A stretch of DNA of 15,800 nt from contig CAYHUY010000017.1 of assembly GCA_964360265.1 (NCBI GenBank), positions 1 to 15,800 on the forward strand, given 5' to 3'. This stretch comes from GWA1-39-11 sp964360265 (GTDB lineage Bacteria; Patescibacteriota; Microgenomatia; Levybacterales; GWA1-39-11). Numbering within the stretch: the first letter of the stretch is position 1; every line of letters starts with the position of its first letter. Shown one piece after another: positions 1 through 5,009 of the stretch. Made by a program: the position numbers and the translations under genes. Below the pieces are notes generated by a model, which was given only the letters and a program-made list of their open reading frames with translations, was not told the origin of the DNA and ran no database searches.

Positions 1-86
1 CCAACACGCGCCCATCTATAGATTGTATTAGGGTCAACCTGCAAAAGCTTTGCTGCCTGTTTAATTGTTAAAATTGGCCTTTCCAT
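1..86 (-). CDS. Partial helix-turn-helix (excisionase/MerR-like, HTH_17) DNA-binding protein, N-terminus only
   Basis: Reading leftward from an ATG at 84-86, the first 28 residues are MERPILTIKQAAKLLQVDPN followed by TIYRWARVG. This is the typical opening of the HTH_17 / excisionase-type winged helix: a short strand, then 'KQAAKLLQVDPNTIYRW' as helix-turn-helix. The gene runs off the left edge, so length and C-terminal domains are unknown. It is transcribed divergently from ruvC with 61 bases between the two start codons. Proteins of this family are small transcription regulators, excisionases or N-terminal DNA-binding parts of larger proteins; which one cannot be told here. The start is supported by a consensus promoter whose -10 lies 8 bases upstream of the ATG. 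Confidence 0.8.
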   Translation of the reverse strand, partial: MERPILTIKQAAKLLQVDPNTIYRWARV

Positions 87-94
87 TATGCGGT

Positions 95-122
95 ATTATA
101 CAATACCATACTTTAGTGTCAA
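95..122 (-). promoter_or_regulatory. Promoter of the left-edge HTH gene
   Basis: On the minus strand a perfect -35 TTGACA (117-122) and a perfect -10 TATAAT (95-100) are separated by 16 bases. The -10 ends 8 bases before the ATG, so the mRNA would be leaderless or nearly so. It is the best -35/-10 match in the window and partly overlaps the -35 region expected for ruvC on the other strand. Confidence 0.8.
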
Positions 123-132
123 ATCCCCTCTT

Positions 133-141
133 TGCTATAAT
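133..141 (+). promoter_or_regulatory. Extended -10 promoter of ruvC, leaderless
   Basis: TGCTATAAT at 133-141, followed by six bases and then the ATG at 148. With a usual discriminator length, transcription would begin at the A of the start codon. No Shine-Dalgarno sequence is possible with this spacing. Confidence 0.75.
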
Positions 142-147
142 GTTAGA

Positions 148-633
148 ATGACTATTTTGGGGGTTGATCCGGGCATAGCGAGGACAGGATGGGGAATCAT
201 TGAGAAAACTACAAACTTGCAACTCAAAACTCAAAACTTTGGGTGTATTGAGACAGAGGCGGGCTTGCCGATCAAGGCTCGGCTTCTGACGATCCGCAAG
301 GAACTTGTTAGAATAATAAAAAAACATAAACCACAGGCGCTGGCCGTCGAAGACTTATTTTTTAATACAAACGTAAAGACCGCTTTAATTGTGGGGCAAG
401 CTAGGGGAGTTATAATTGTTACGGCAGCCGAACTCGGTTTGGAAGTTTTCTCTTATACACCACTTCAAGTTAAAACCGCAATAACCGGATATGGGCGTGC
501 TGAAAAAGGCCAAATGGGGAAAATGGTAAAAATGCTTTTAAATTTAAAATCAATCCCAAAACCGGATGACACCGTTGACGCTCTCGCCTGCGCACTTGCC
601 TGTGCCTTCTCCTATAAATTAAAATCGCTGTAA
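148..633 (+). CDS. ruvC: Crossover junction endodeoxyribonuclease RuvC
   Basis: RuvC is the dimeric Mg-dependent resolvase that cuts Holliday junctions symmetrically, working with RuvA and RuvB in the cytoplasm. The 161-residue product opens MTILGVDPGIARTGWG, giving catalytic Asp7. The other acidic residues are Glu68 in LAVEDLFF and Asp141 and Asp144 in PDDTVDALA, matching the D-E-D-D set of the RNase H-like fold. Length is normal for the family. An upstream in-frame ATG at 88 would add 20 residues, but that stretch contains the TATAAT promoter and lies before the family's conserved N-terminus, so 148 is chosen. ruvA follows 48 bases downstream. A 7-base repeat (CTCAAAA, about 2.3 copies near 223-239) falls in the variable strand region after residue 24. 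Confidence 0.96.
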   Translation: MTILGVDPGIARTGWGIIEKTTNLQLKTQNFGCIETEAGLPIKARLLTIRKELVRIIKKHKPQALAVEDLFFNTNVKTALIVGQARGVIIVTAAELGLEVFSYTPLQVKTAITGYGRAEKGQMGKMVKMLLNLKSIPKPDDTVDALACALACAFSYKLKSL

Positions 634-641
634 ATTCAGTG

Positions 642-650
642 TGATATAAT
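642..650 (+). promoter_or_regulatory. Extended -10 promoter of ruvA
   Basis: TGATATAAT at 642-650, starting 8 bases after the ruvC stop codon. The ATG of ruvA is 31 bases further on, leaving room for a leader of about 25 bases beginning near 657. This suggests ruvA can be transcribed separately from ruvC. Confidence 0.65.
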
Positions 651-660
651 CGATTAACTT

Positions 661-675
661 TCCGCCAAAGGCGGA
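661..675 (+). repeat. GC hairpin in the ruvA leader
   Basis: TCCGCCAAAGGCGGA is a perfect 6-bp stem (TCCGCC/GGCGGA) with an AAA loop, placed between the predicted transcription start (about 657) and the ATG at 682. Its right arm contains AGGCGG, which resembles a Shine-Dalgarno core at a plausible distance (8 bases) from the ATG, so folding could mask it. That functional reading is inference; the palindrome may equally be a dispersed repeat. Confidence 0.7.
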
Positions 676-681
676 CTACGC

Positions 682-1257
682 ATGATAGGTTATCTTAATG
701 GACAGGCTTTAGTAAGAGATGATCCATATTTAATTGTTGACGTTAATGGAATTGGTTACAGGGTTCATGCGGCGTCTGATGTTCTTTCTTCTGTAGCCGA
801 AATTGGTTCGAGCATAAAATTATTCACCTACACACATGTTCGTGAAGACACACTAGAGCTTTACGGGTTCTCAAAATACGCAGATTTAAAGTTATTCGAA
901 CAATTGATTAATGTCTCAGGGGTCGGGCCAAGAACCGCAATCGGAATTTTTGCGATTGGAACATCTAGTGAAATTATAAAGGCAATAGCGGATAGCGACA
1001 CTTCTTTTTTCGCGAGCGTTCCTAGACTTGGTACAAAAAATGCGCAGAAGATTATAATCGAACTTAAAAATAAAGTCGGGGGCGGAGAACTGGACCTTTC
1101 GGATGGTTCGTCTCAAAATCGAAACGAGCTAACATCAGCTCTTAAAACATTTGGGTTTACAACTACAGAAATTAATGAAGCCGTTCGCAATATTGATAAA
1201 AATGGTAAGAGTATTGAAGAGCAAATAAAAATGGCGCTTAAATACTTAGGCAAGTAA
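682..1257 (+). CDS. ruvA: Holliday junction branch migration protein RuvA
   Basis: RuvA is the tetrameric protein that clamps the Holliday junction and loads the RuvB motor. The 191-residue product has the three RuvA domains in order: an N-terminal OB fold (MIGYLNGQAL, about residues 1-62), a double helix-hairpin-helix region (LINVSGVGPRTAIGIF at 75-90; VPRLGTKNAQKIIIELKNK at 113-131), and, after an acidic/Gly linker, a C-terminal three-helix domain (about 147-190) that contacts RuvB. The second hairpin reads PRLGTKNA where most RuvA have a PGIGKKTA-like sequence, a mild divergence. Length is slightly below the common value of around 200. The start fits the family N-terminus exactly. ruvB follows after a 133-base spacer. 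Confidence 0.96.
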   Translation: MIGYLNGQALVRDDPYLIVDVNGIGYRVHAASDVLSSVAEIGSSIKLFTYTHVREDTLELYGFSKYADLKLFEQLINVSGVGPRTAIGIFAIGTSSEIIKAIADSDTSFFASVPRLGTKNAQKIIIELKNKVGGGELDLSDGSSQNRNELTSALKTFGFTTTEINEAVRNIDKNGKSIEEQIKMALKYLGK

Positions 1258-1386
1258 ATTGACCTAATTGATCTAATTAATCTAATATCTAAATAATGCT
1301 TGAAGCACCAAGTCCCAATTGGGATTTAGGAATTGAAGATTTGGGATTTGATTAGACCAATTAGAAATTAGAAAATTAGAAATTTA
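1258..1386. repeat. Degenerate palindromic (MITE-like) intergenic element between ruvA and ruvB
   Basis: The spacer is centred on a perfect 12-base palindrome, TCCCAATTGGGA (1312-1323). Outward from it the two halves are inverted, imperfect copies of each other: the left arm carries repeated CTAATT units with a period near 9 bases (GACCTAATT, GATCTAATT, AATCTAATA), the right arm carries their complements (ATTAGACC, AATTAGAA, ATTAGAAAATTAG). Nearer the centre, TTTAGGAATTGAAGATT on the right matches the inverse of the left with several changes. This looks like a decayed non-autonomous palindromic element rather than regulatory sequence. No convincing promoter for ruvB is seen in it. Confidence 0.55.
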
Positions 1387-1390
1387 ATGT

Positions 1391-2431
1391 ATGGCTGATA
1401 AATCTAAACCTAAGGGTTCAATTGTCAATCAAGAAACAACTCCGGAGGAGGAAATAATATTCACTTCTCTGCGGGTTTCTGAATGGGGTGATTTTGTAGG
1501 TCAAGAATCTGTTAAACGTTCAATTCAGATTGCGTTAAAAGCAGCAAAAAAAAGAAAAGAGGCGCTTGAACATATTTTACTATACGGTCCGCCAGGACTT
1601 GGTAAAACCACCCTCTCGCATTTAATTGCAAGAGAGATGGGGTCAAATATTCGCGTTACATCAGGGCCCGCAATTGAGCGGGCCGGAGATCTGGCCTCGA
1701 TTTTAACAAATCTTGAACCGGGGGATGTGTTATTTATCGACGAAATCCACCGCCTAAACAAAGTAGTTGAAGAGACGCTTTATCCCGCCATGGAAGAATA
1801 TTGCCTCGACATTATAATTGGCAAAGGCCCAAGCGCAAGAACAGTTAGGCTTGATCTTCCCAAATTTACAATAGTTGGAGCAACAACCCGTGCCGGCATG
1901 TTGTCAGGACCCTTGCGGGATCGCTTTGGTGTTGTTCACCGCATGATGTTTTATGCGCCGCGCGACCTCGAACAAATTATCGAAAAGGGAGCAAAAAAAC
2001 TTAAGGTAAAAATAGATAAAAAATCAATCTCTGAGATTGCAAAAAGAGCCCGTGGTACTCCCCGTATTGCACTCCGCCTGTTAAAGCGAGCGCGCGATTT
2101 TGCTCAAGTTCATGGGAATGGGAATATTTCATTCGAACTTTGCGAAAAAGCATTAGGATTGATCGAGGTCGATTCGTTAGGACTTGATGCAATGGATCAT
2201 AGATATCTTAAAAGCATTATTGAAAAACATGGAGGAGGTCCTGTTGGCGTTGAAACAATCGCCGCGTCTTTGGCAGAAGATGTTGGTACAATAGAAGAAA
2301 TAGTTGAACCATATCTTCTCCAGATTGGGTTTCTCAAAAGGACAAAGTCCGGCCGCGTCGCAACACCCGACGCCTATAAACACCTTGGTTCGAAATTTCC
2401 CAAAAAGAATAATCAGACAGCTCTTTTATAG
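1391..2431 (+). CDS. ruvB: Holliday junction branch migration ATPase RuvB
   Basis: RuvB is the hexameric AAA+ motor that pumps DNA through the RuvA-bound junction. The 346-residue product shows Walker A GPPGLGKTT (66-74), Walker B DEIH (117-120), sensor 1 GATTR (163-167), the arginine-finger segment LRDRFG (175-180), sensor 2 GTPR (222-225), and a C-terminal winged helix (about 275-335) ending in the family signature GRVATPDAYKHLG. The N-terminal 22 residues are a polar extension before the usual 'LRVSEWGDFVGQE' start. Length is normal. The ATG at 1391 has no Shine-Dalgarno motif upstream, only the AT-rich end of the palindromic element, so expression may depend on read-through from ruvA. It ends in TAG. 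Confidence 0.97.
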   Translation: MADKSKPKGSIVNQETTPEEEIIFTSLRVSEWGDFVGQESVKRSIQIALKAAKKRKEALEHILLYGPPGLGKTTLSHLIAREMGSNIRVTSGPAIERAGDLASILTNLEPGDVLFIDEIHRLNKVVEETLYPAMEEYCLDIIIGKGPSARTVRLDLPKFTIVGATTRAGMLSGPLRDRFGVVHRMMFYAPRDLEQIIEKGAKKLKVKIDKKSISEIAKRARGTPRIALRLLKRARDFAQVHGNGNISFELCEKALGLIEVDSLGLDAMDHRYLKSIIEKHGGGPVGVETIAASLAEDVGTIEEIVEPYLLQIGFLKRTKSGRVATPDAYKHLGSKFPKKNNQTALL

Positions 2432-2459
2432 CAAAATACCCTCGAAATACATCGCACTA

Positions 2460-2488
2460 TTGACTTTTAACGATTCTTTCCGAATAAT
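2460..2488 (+). promoter_or_regulatory. Promoter of the NPF-motif / Cys-rich protein pair
   Basis: -35 TTGACT (2460-2465), a 17-base spacer, and -10 AATAAT (2483-2488), then only 7 bases to the ATG at 2496. Placement separates this pair from ruvB transcriptionally and predicts a leaderless first gene. Confidence 0.6.
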
Positions 2489-2495
2489 AAAATTA

Positions 2496-2705
2496 ATGAC
2501 CAGGACTCTGCCTATATTGCTCCTTATTGCCATAGCAGCAATAGCCTCAGCATATGTTCTGTTGGTCTTAGGAGTAATCAAGAATCCTTTTTCAAAAGAA
2601 TTAAGAGTGCCTTTAAATGCAGTTTACGAGAATCCCTTTGACAAAGAAACACAATATGTCAATCCTTTTTCAGGGTATAAAAATCCATTTGATTATCTAA
2701 GATGA
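2496..2705 (+). CDS. Small membrane-anchored protein with four NPF motifs
   Basis: No known family recognised. The 69-residue product starts MTRTLPILLLIAIAAIASAY and has one strongly hydrophobic helix (about residues 4-28) that is either a membrane anchor or a signal sequence. The rest is a short polar tail holding four regularly spaced NPF tripeptides: IKNPFSKE, YENPFDKE, YVNPFSGY and KNPFDYLR. The last three sit 10-11 residues apart, mostly after an aromatic residue. The start at 2496 is preferred over upstream in-frame codons because they lie within ruvB and because a promoter ends 7 bases before it. The stop TGA overlaps the ATG of the next gene (ATGA at 2702-2705), so the two are translationally coupled and probably act together at the cell surface. 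Confidence 0.75.
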   Translation: MTRTLPILLLIAIAAIASAYVLLVLGVIKNPFSKELRVPLNAVYENPFDKETQYVNPFSGYKNPFDYLR

Positions 2706-4063
2706 GAGTATATAAATTTATAGTTGGATTCTTTCTCTTGGCATTCTTTGTAGCTTTTGTTTCCTCCTTAACTCACGCCCAAGACACGTCGTCTGAGACT
2801 CCTGAGGAGGCAGCCGCGAAACATGGGATTACATTCCCAATTGCAGAACTTGGAAATTGTGAAAACATTTCTTCCTGCCGCACCTTTTGCGAAGATCCGG
2901 TTAATCAGGCAGTATGTATAGAATTTGCCAAGAGTAAAGGATTTTACAAAGAGGACCCGGTTCAAACAAGTAAAGAGGAAATACTGGCAGCCGCAAGAGG
3001 CGAACTCGGGTGCGACTCTTATGATTCTTGCATGTCTTTTTGCCAAGATTCATCAAGTTTTGATAAGTGTGATGCTTTTGCAAAAAGACATAACCTGGGA
3101 GGTGGACACGTTTCTAATACAGAAGAACAAGAATTTCTTGCAAAAGCAAAAGAAGTTCTTGGGTGTGATTCTCCCTCGTCTTGCATGAATTTCTGTGACA
3201 ACCCTGATAATCGTGAGAAATGTTCGGAATTTGCAAAACAAATGGGAGTCCGGGGCGGCCAAATGGAAGTGGGTCCGGGCGGATGTACATCAGAGGAAAC
3301 CTGTAGTGCGTTTTGTTCGAATCCGCAGAATTATGAGATATGTTCAAGTCATGGCAAAGCAAGCGGAGAATCATTCAGTGGACCCGGAGGATGTACCAGC
3401 GAGGAATCATGCAGGGCATATTGCACAGAACATCCTCGTGAATGTGGATTTGAGAGGTCAGGCGATTCCTATTCTTATCCGGTTTATAACCCGCAAGAGA
3501 TGTGCAGTAAAACTCCCAACTGTTCTTGGAATAATGATAGATGTGAATGCGCTTATGAAGGTACGGATTATAAAGGTGAGGATCCGCAGGATTATTGCAA
3601 GAAATATCCAGAAAAATGCGCCCATGATACAAGCAGCGCTTCCGAGCAATGTGCCAAATACCCAGGATGTAAGTGGGAGAATAACACTTGTCAATGCTCA
3701 CAAGGAGATGTTCAAACTCAAAGCGTTCCAACAGGATATGAATCTCCGAGTTCAGGTACTCAAAACTATCAACCCGCCGGAAGTTATGATCCGGCAAGCG
3801 AGTGTGCAAAGACATCCGGATGTTCTTGGACCGGATCTACTTGTCAATGTTCAAGCCAATCAAGCGGTACCCAGCAAACAACGACTGAAACACAAAGCCC
3901 CCCCCAAGACTATACACCTCCTTCTGACTCCGGCTCTGGTACTTATACTCAACCTTCTGATTCAGGATCCTATACTGCTCCATCATCAGGCGTGCAAGGG
4001 GCAAAAGCAGAGAACGGAGTCCTTTTTATGCTTCTTGATTTCCTGAAAAATCTCTTCAACTAA
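2702..4063 (+). CDS. Secreted cysteine-rich repeat protein with two types of Cys module
   Basis: No known domain recognised. The 453-residue product has an N-terminal signal peptide (hydrophobic 5-22, likely cleavage after THA, about 25). Five copies of module A follow: Cys at 53/59/63/72, 104/110/114/123, 155/161/165/174, 195/201/205/214 and 231/237/241/248, spaced C-x5-C-x3-C-x8-C (the last copy x6) and often followed by FAK. Three copies of module B then follow: 268/274/281/283, 317/323/330/332 and 368/374/381/383, spaced C-x5-C-x6-C-x-C with a W two residues after the second Cys. With C299 and C306 the total is 34, an even number, fitting disulfides outside the membrane. From about 386 to 430 it is Ser/Thr/Pro/Gly/Gln-rich, and the last 14 residues (VLFMLLDFLKNLFN) are hydrophobic or amphipathic. 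A surface or extracellular binding role is inference. Its ATG overlaps the preceding stop. Confidence 0.85.
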   Translation: MRVYKFIVGFFLLAFFVAFVSSLTHAQDTSSETPEEAAAKHGITFPIAELGNCENISSCRTFCEDPVNQAVCIEFAKSKGFYKEDPVQTSKEEILAAARGELGCDSYDSCMSFCQDSSSFDKCDAFAKRHNLGGGHVSNTEEQEFLAKAKEVLGCDSPSSCMNFCDNPDNREKCSEFAKQMGVRGGQMEVGPGGCTSEETCSAFCSNPQNYEICSSHGKASGESFSGPGGCTSEESCRAYCTEHPRECGFERSGDSYSYPVYNPQEMCSKTPNCSWNNDRCECAYEGTDYKGEDPQDYCKKYPEKCAHDTSSASEQCAKYPGCKWENNTCQCSQGDVQTQSVPTGYESPSSGTQNYQPAGSYDPASECAKTSGCSWTGSTCQCSSQSSGTQQTTTETQSPPQDYTPPSDSGSGTYTQPSDSGSYTAPSSGVQGAKAENGVLFMLLDFLKNLFN

Positions 4064-4072
4064 TACAAAATC

Positions 4073-4081
4073 TGTTAGTAT
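4073..4081 (+). promoter_or_regulatory. Extended -10 promoter of the msrA remnant
   Basis: TGTTAGTAT at 4073-4081 is a variant extended -10, with exactly six bases to the ATG at 4088. The hexamer TAGTAT is weaker than most others in the window, so this call leans on the spacing pattern. Confidence 0.45.
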
Positions 4082-4087
4082 AGATTT

Positions 4088-4313
4088 ATGGAAACGGCGA
4101 CTTTTGCGGGCGGGTGTTTCTGGTGCACGGAAGCGATATTTAAACGAATCAAAGGTGTTGCATCTGTTATGTCCGGTTATTCGGGAGGTTCGATGGATTC
4201 GCCTGACTATGAAACAGTTTCCGGAGGTTCAACCGGACACGCCGAGGCAATCCAAATAAAATTCAACCCCAAAAGTATTACGTGAGTTTAAACCTGAAGT
4301 AAAGAGCGCCTAA
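4088..4313 (+). pseudogene. msrA: Peptide methionine sulfoxide reductase A, internally deleted
   Basis: The first 65 codons are a clear MsrA N-terminus: METATFAGGCFWCTEAIFKR includes the catalytic Cys in GCFWCTE, and SGYSGGS and GHAEAIQIKFNPKSIT are standard. MsrA repairs methionine S-sulfoxide in proteins and is usually about 150-180 residues. Here the frame hits TGA at 4283-4285, right where the family continues with more than 90 residues. In the next frame, from 4281, the sequence reads REFKPEVKSA and stops with TAA at 4311-4313, which resembles the basic tail often ending MsrA proteins. That TAA overlaps the stop of the convergent neighbour, as expected if the original gene ended here. 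I infer an internal deletion that also shifted the frame. The fragment keeps the active-site Cys but lacks the resolving and much of the substrate region. A misassembly is the alternative. Confidence 0.75.
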
Positions 4314-4591
4314 GCGCGTGGCTGTTTGGCTAATCTTGCTCGGGCTTCTGCGTCTGCTAGTCTGCCAGCTTTTAAAATTTCTCTTTTTTTTGCTTCCTCA
4401 AGCATTTTTATGTCAAAAGCCTTCTGGCAGATGTTATCAATACAAGCGATTTGCGAGTGTTCAATAATACTTTTGCCATTAAAAGTAGTAATGGTTTCAT
4501 CCCATGTTTTTGAAATTATTTTTTTGCTTCCACACCGATCGCAGGGCTCTTTAAAGTATGGAGTTGGCGATGTAATTTTCTTTTTTGACAT
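4310..4591 (-). CDS. Small zinc-ribbon-like protein, function unknown
   Basis: The 93-residue product has a CxxCG knuckle (C17, C20 in EPCDRCGSK) and a second pair (C50, C55 in IACIDNICQKAF), the arrangement of a small zinc ribbon across residues 15-58. The C-terminal 35 residues are a charged, Ala/Arg/Glu-rich helix (MLEEAKKREILKAGRLADAE) that could be a coiled coil or nucleic-acid contact. The four Cys and the compact size make a structural zinc site likely, but no named family is recognised. It ends in TAG, overlapping the end of the msrA remnant on the other strand. Unlike most neighbours its -10 is 16 bases from the ATG, with AGAAAG upstream of the start as a weak possible ribosome-binding site. 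Confidence 0.75.
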   Translation of the reverse strand: MSKKKITSPTPYFKEPCDRCGSKKIISKTWDETITTFNGKSIIEHSQIACIDNICQKAFDIKMLEEAKKREILKAGRLADAEARARLAKQPRA

Positions 4592-4607
4592 ATCTTTCTA
4601 GTGGACC

Positions 4608-4635
4608 ATTATACCATAAAATACATACAAAACAA
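4608..4635 (-). promoter_or_regulatory. Promoter of the small zinc-ribbon gene
   Basis: -10 TATAAT (4608-4613, extended as TGGTATAAT), a 16-base spacer, and a weak -35 TTGTTT (4630-4635) on the minus strand. The start codon lies 16 bases after the -10, giving a leader of roughly 10 bases. Confidence 0.55.
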
Positions 4636-4701
4636 CACTCAGAGGGCTGCTAGCTGCTGCAGAATCGAACATGCGAGGGTGGTCTTACCCTATTTCTATA
4701 G

Positions 4702-4933
4702 TCAAAGTTTGTAGTGGCCTTCGGGTTCTTCTTCTGATTCACTCATTGCGGAGTACATTTGATTAACTTCAATTTCTACGCCTTCATCAAATTGATACTC
4801 CTTATGATCCTTGCGCGAATTCGATTAAATGTTTTTTAATGCCCCCAAATAGATCTCTTGCCGCGCCTGTTTTACTTGAGTGGTATGTATAAAAGATTTT
4901 TGTGCAGTAAGAGCACGCGTGAGAATAGTACAT
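4702..4933 (-). pseudogene. Small conserved-looking CxxC protein broken by a one-base frameshift
   Basis: From ATG at 4933 the frame encodes MYYSHACSYCTKIFYTYHSS, then KTGAARDLFGGIKKHLIEF, after which it runs into AQGS and a stop. Moving one base at about 4814-4820 gives the continuation RKDHKEYQFDEGVEIEVNQM, YSAMSESEEEPEGHYKL and stop TGA at 4702-4704. The continuation reads like a genuine acidic protein C-terminus, and the total length (232 bases, 3n+1) agrees with one extra base. The reconstructed protein is about 76 residues with one CSYC knuckle and an acidic tail; no family is named with certainty. The start is supported by TGGTATAAT ending 6 bases upstream. A sequencing or consensus error is as likely as true loss. 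Confidence 0.65.
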
Positions 4934-4939
4934 GAGCCA

Positions 4940-4948
4940 ATTATACCA
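4940..4948 (-). promoter_or_regulatory. Extended -10 promoter of the frameshifted CxxC gene, leaderless
   Basis: TGGTATAAT on the minus strand, then TGGCTC and ATG. Six bases separate the -10 from the start codon. Apart from one base it is identical to the promoter-start block of the PNPOx-like gene at 9143-9158. Confidence 0.7.
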
Positions 4949-4969
4949 GAAGATATAAGCACGAATTTC

Positions 4970-4978
4970 TGCTATAAT
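4970..4978 (+). promoter_or_regulatory. Extended -10 promoter of typA
   Basis: TGCTATAAT at 4970-4978, with the start codon 31 bases later. The expected transcription start is near 4985, exactly the first base of the leader hairpin. Confidence 0.65.
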
Positions 4979-4984
4979 GTTGCC

Positions 4985-5009
4985 AACCGCGCGCGCTGGC
5001 GGTTTTTTT
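4985..5009 (+). promoter_or_regulatory. 5'-terminal hairpin plus U-tract in the typA leader
   Basis: AACCGC (4985-4990) and GCGGTT (4999-5004) form a 6-bp stem with an 8-base GC loop, followed by a run of seven T (5003-5009) directly before the ATG at 5010. Its form is that of an intrinsic terminator, but it would begin at the first transcribed base, which is probably too early for ordinary termination. A competing stem GCCA/TGGC (4982-4985 with 4997-5000) would start upstream of the transcript. A role in translation control or mRNA protection is inference. Confidence 0.6.

Noticed and set aside
223..239. CTCAAAA microrepeat in ruvC as a phase-variation tract
   Set aside because: Only about 2.3 copies, the frame is intact, and the site lies in a variable part of RuvC; too short to propose switching.
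4640..4692. tRNA-like 3' half on the minus strand (GTTCGATTC with an AGGGT/ACCCT stem)
   Set aside because: The supposed T arm pairs over only about three bases, the anticodon-like loop has 6 instead of 7 bases, and no acceptor or D arm can be built. At most a relic.
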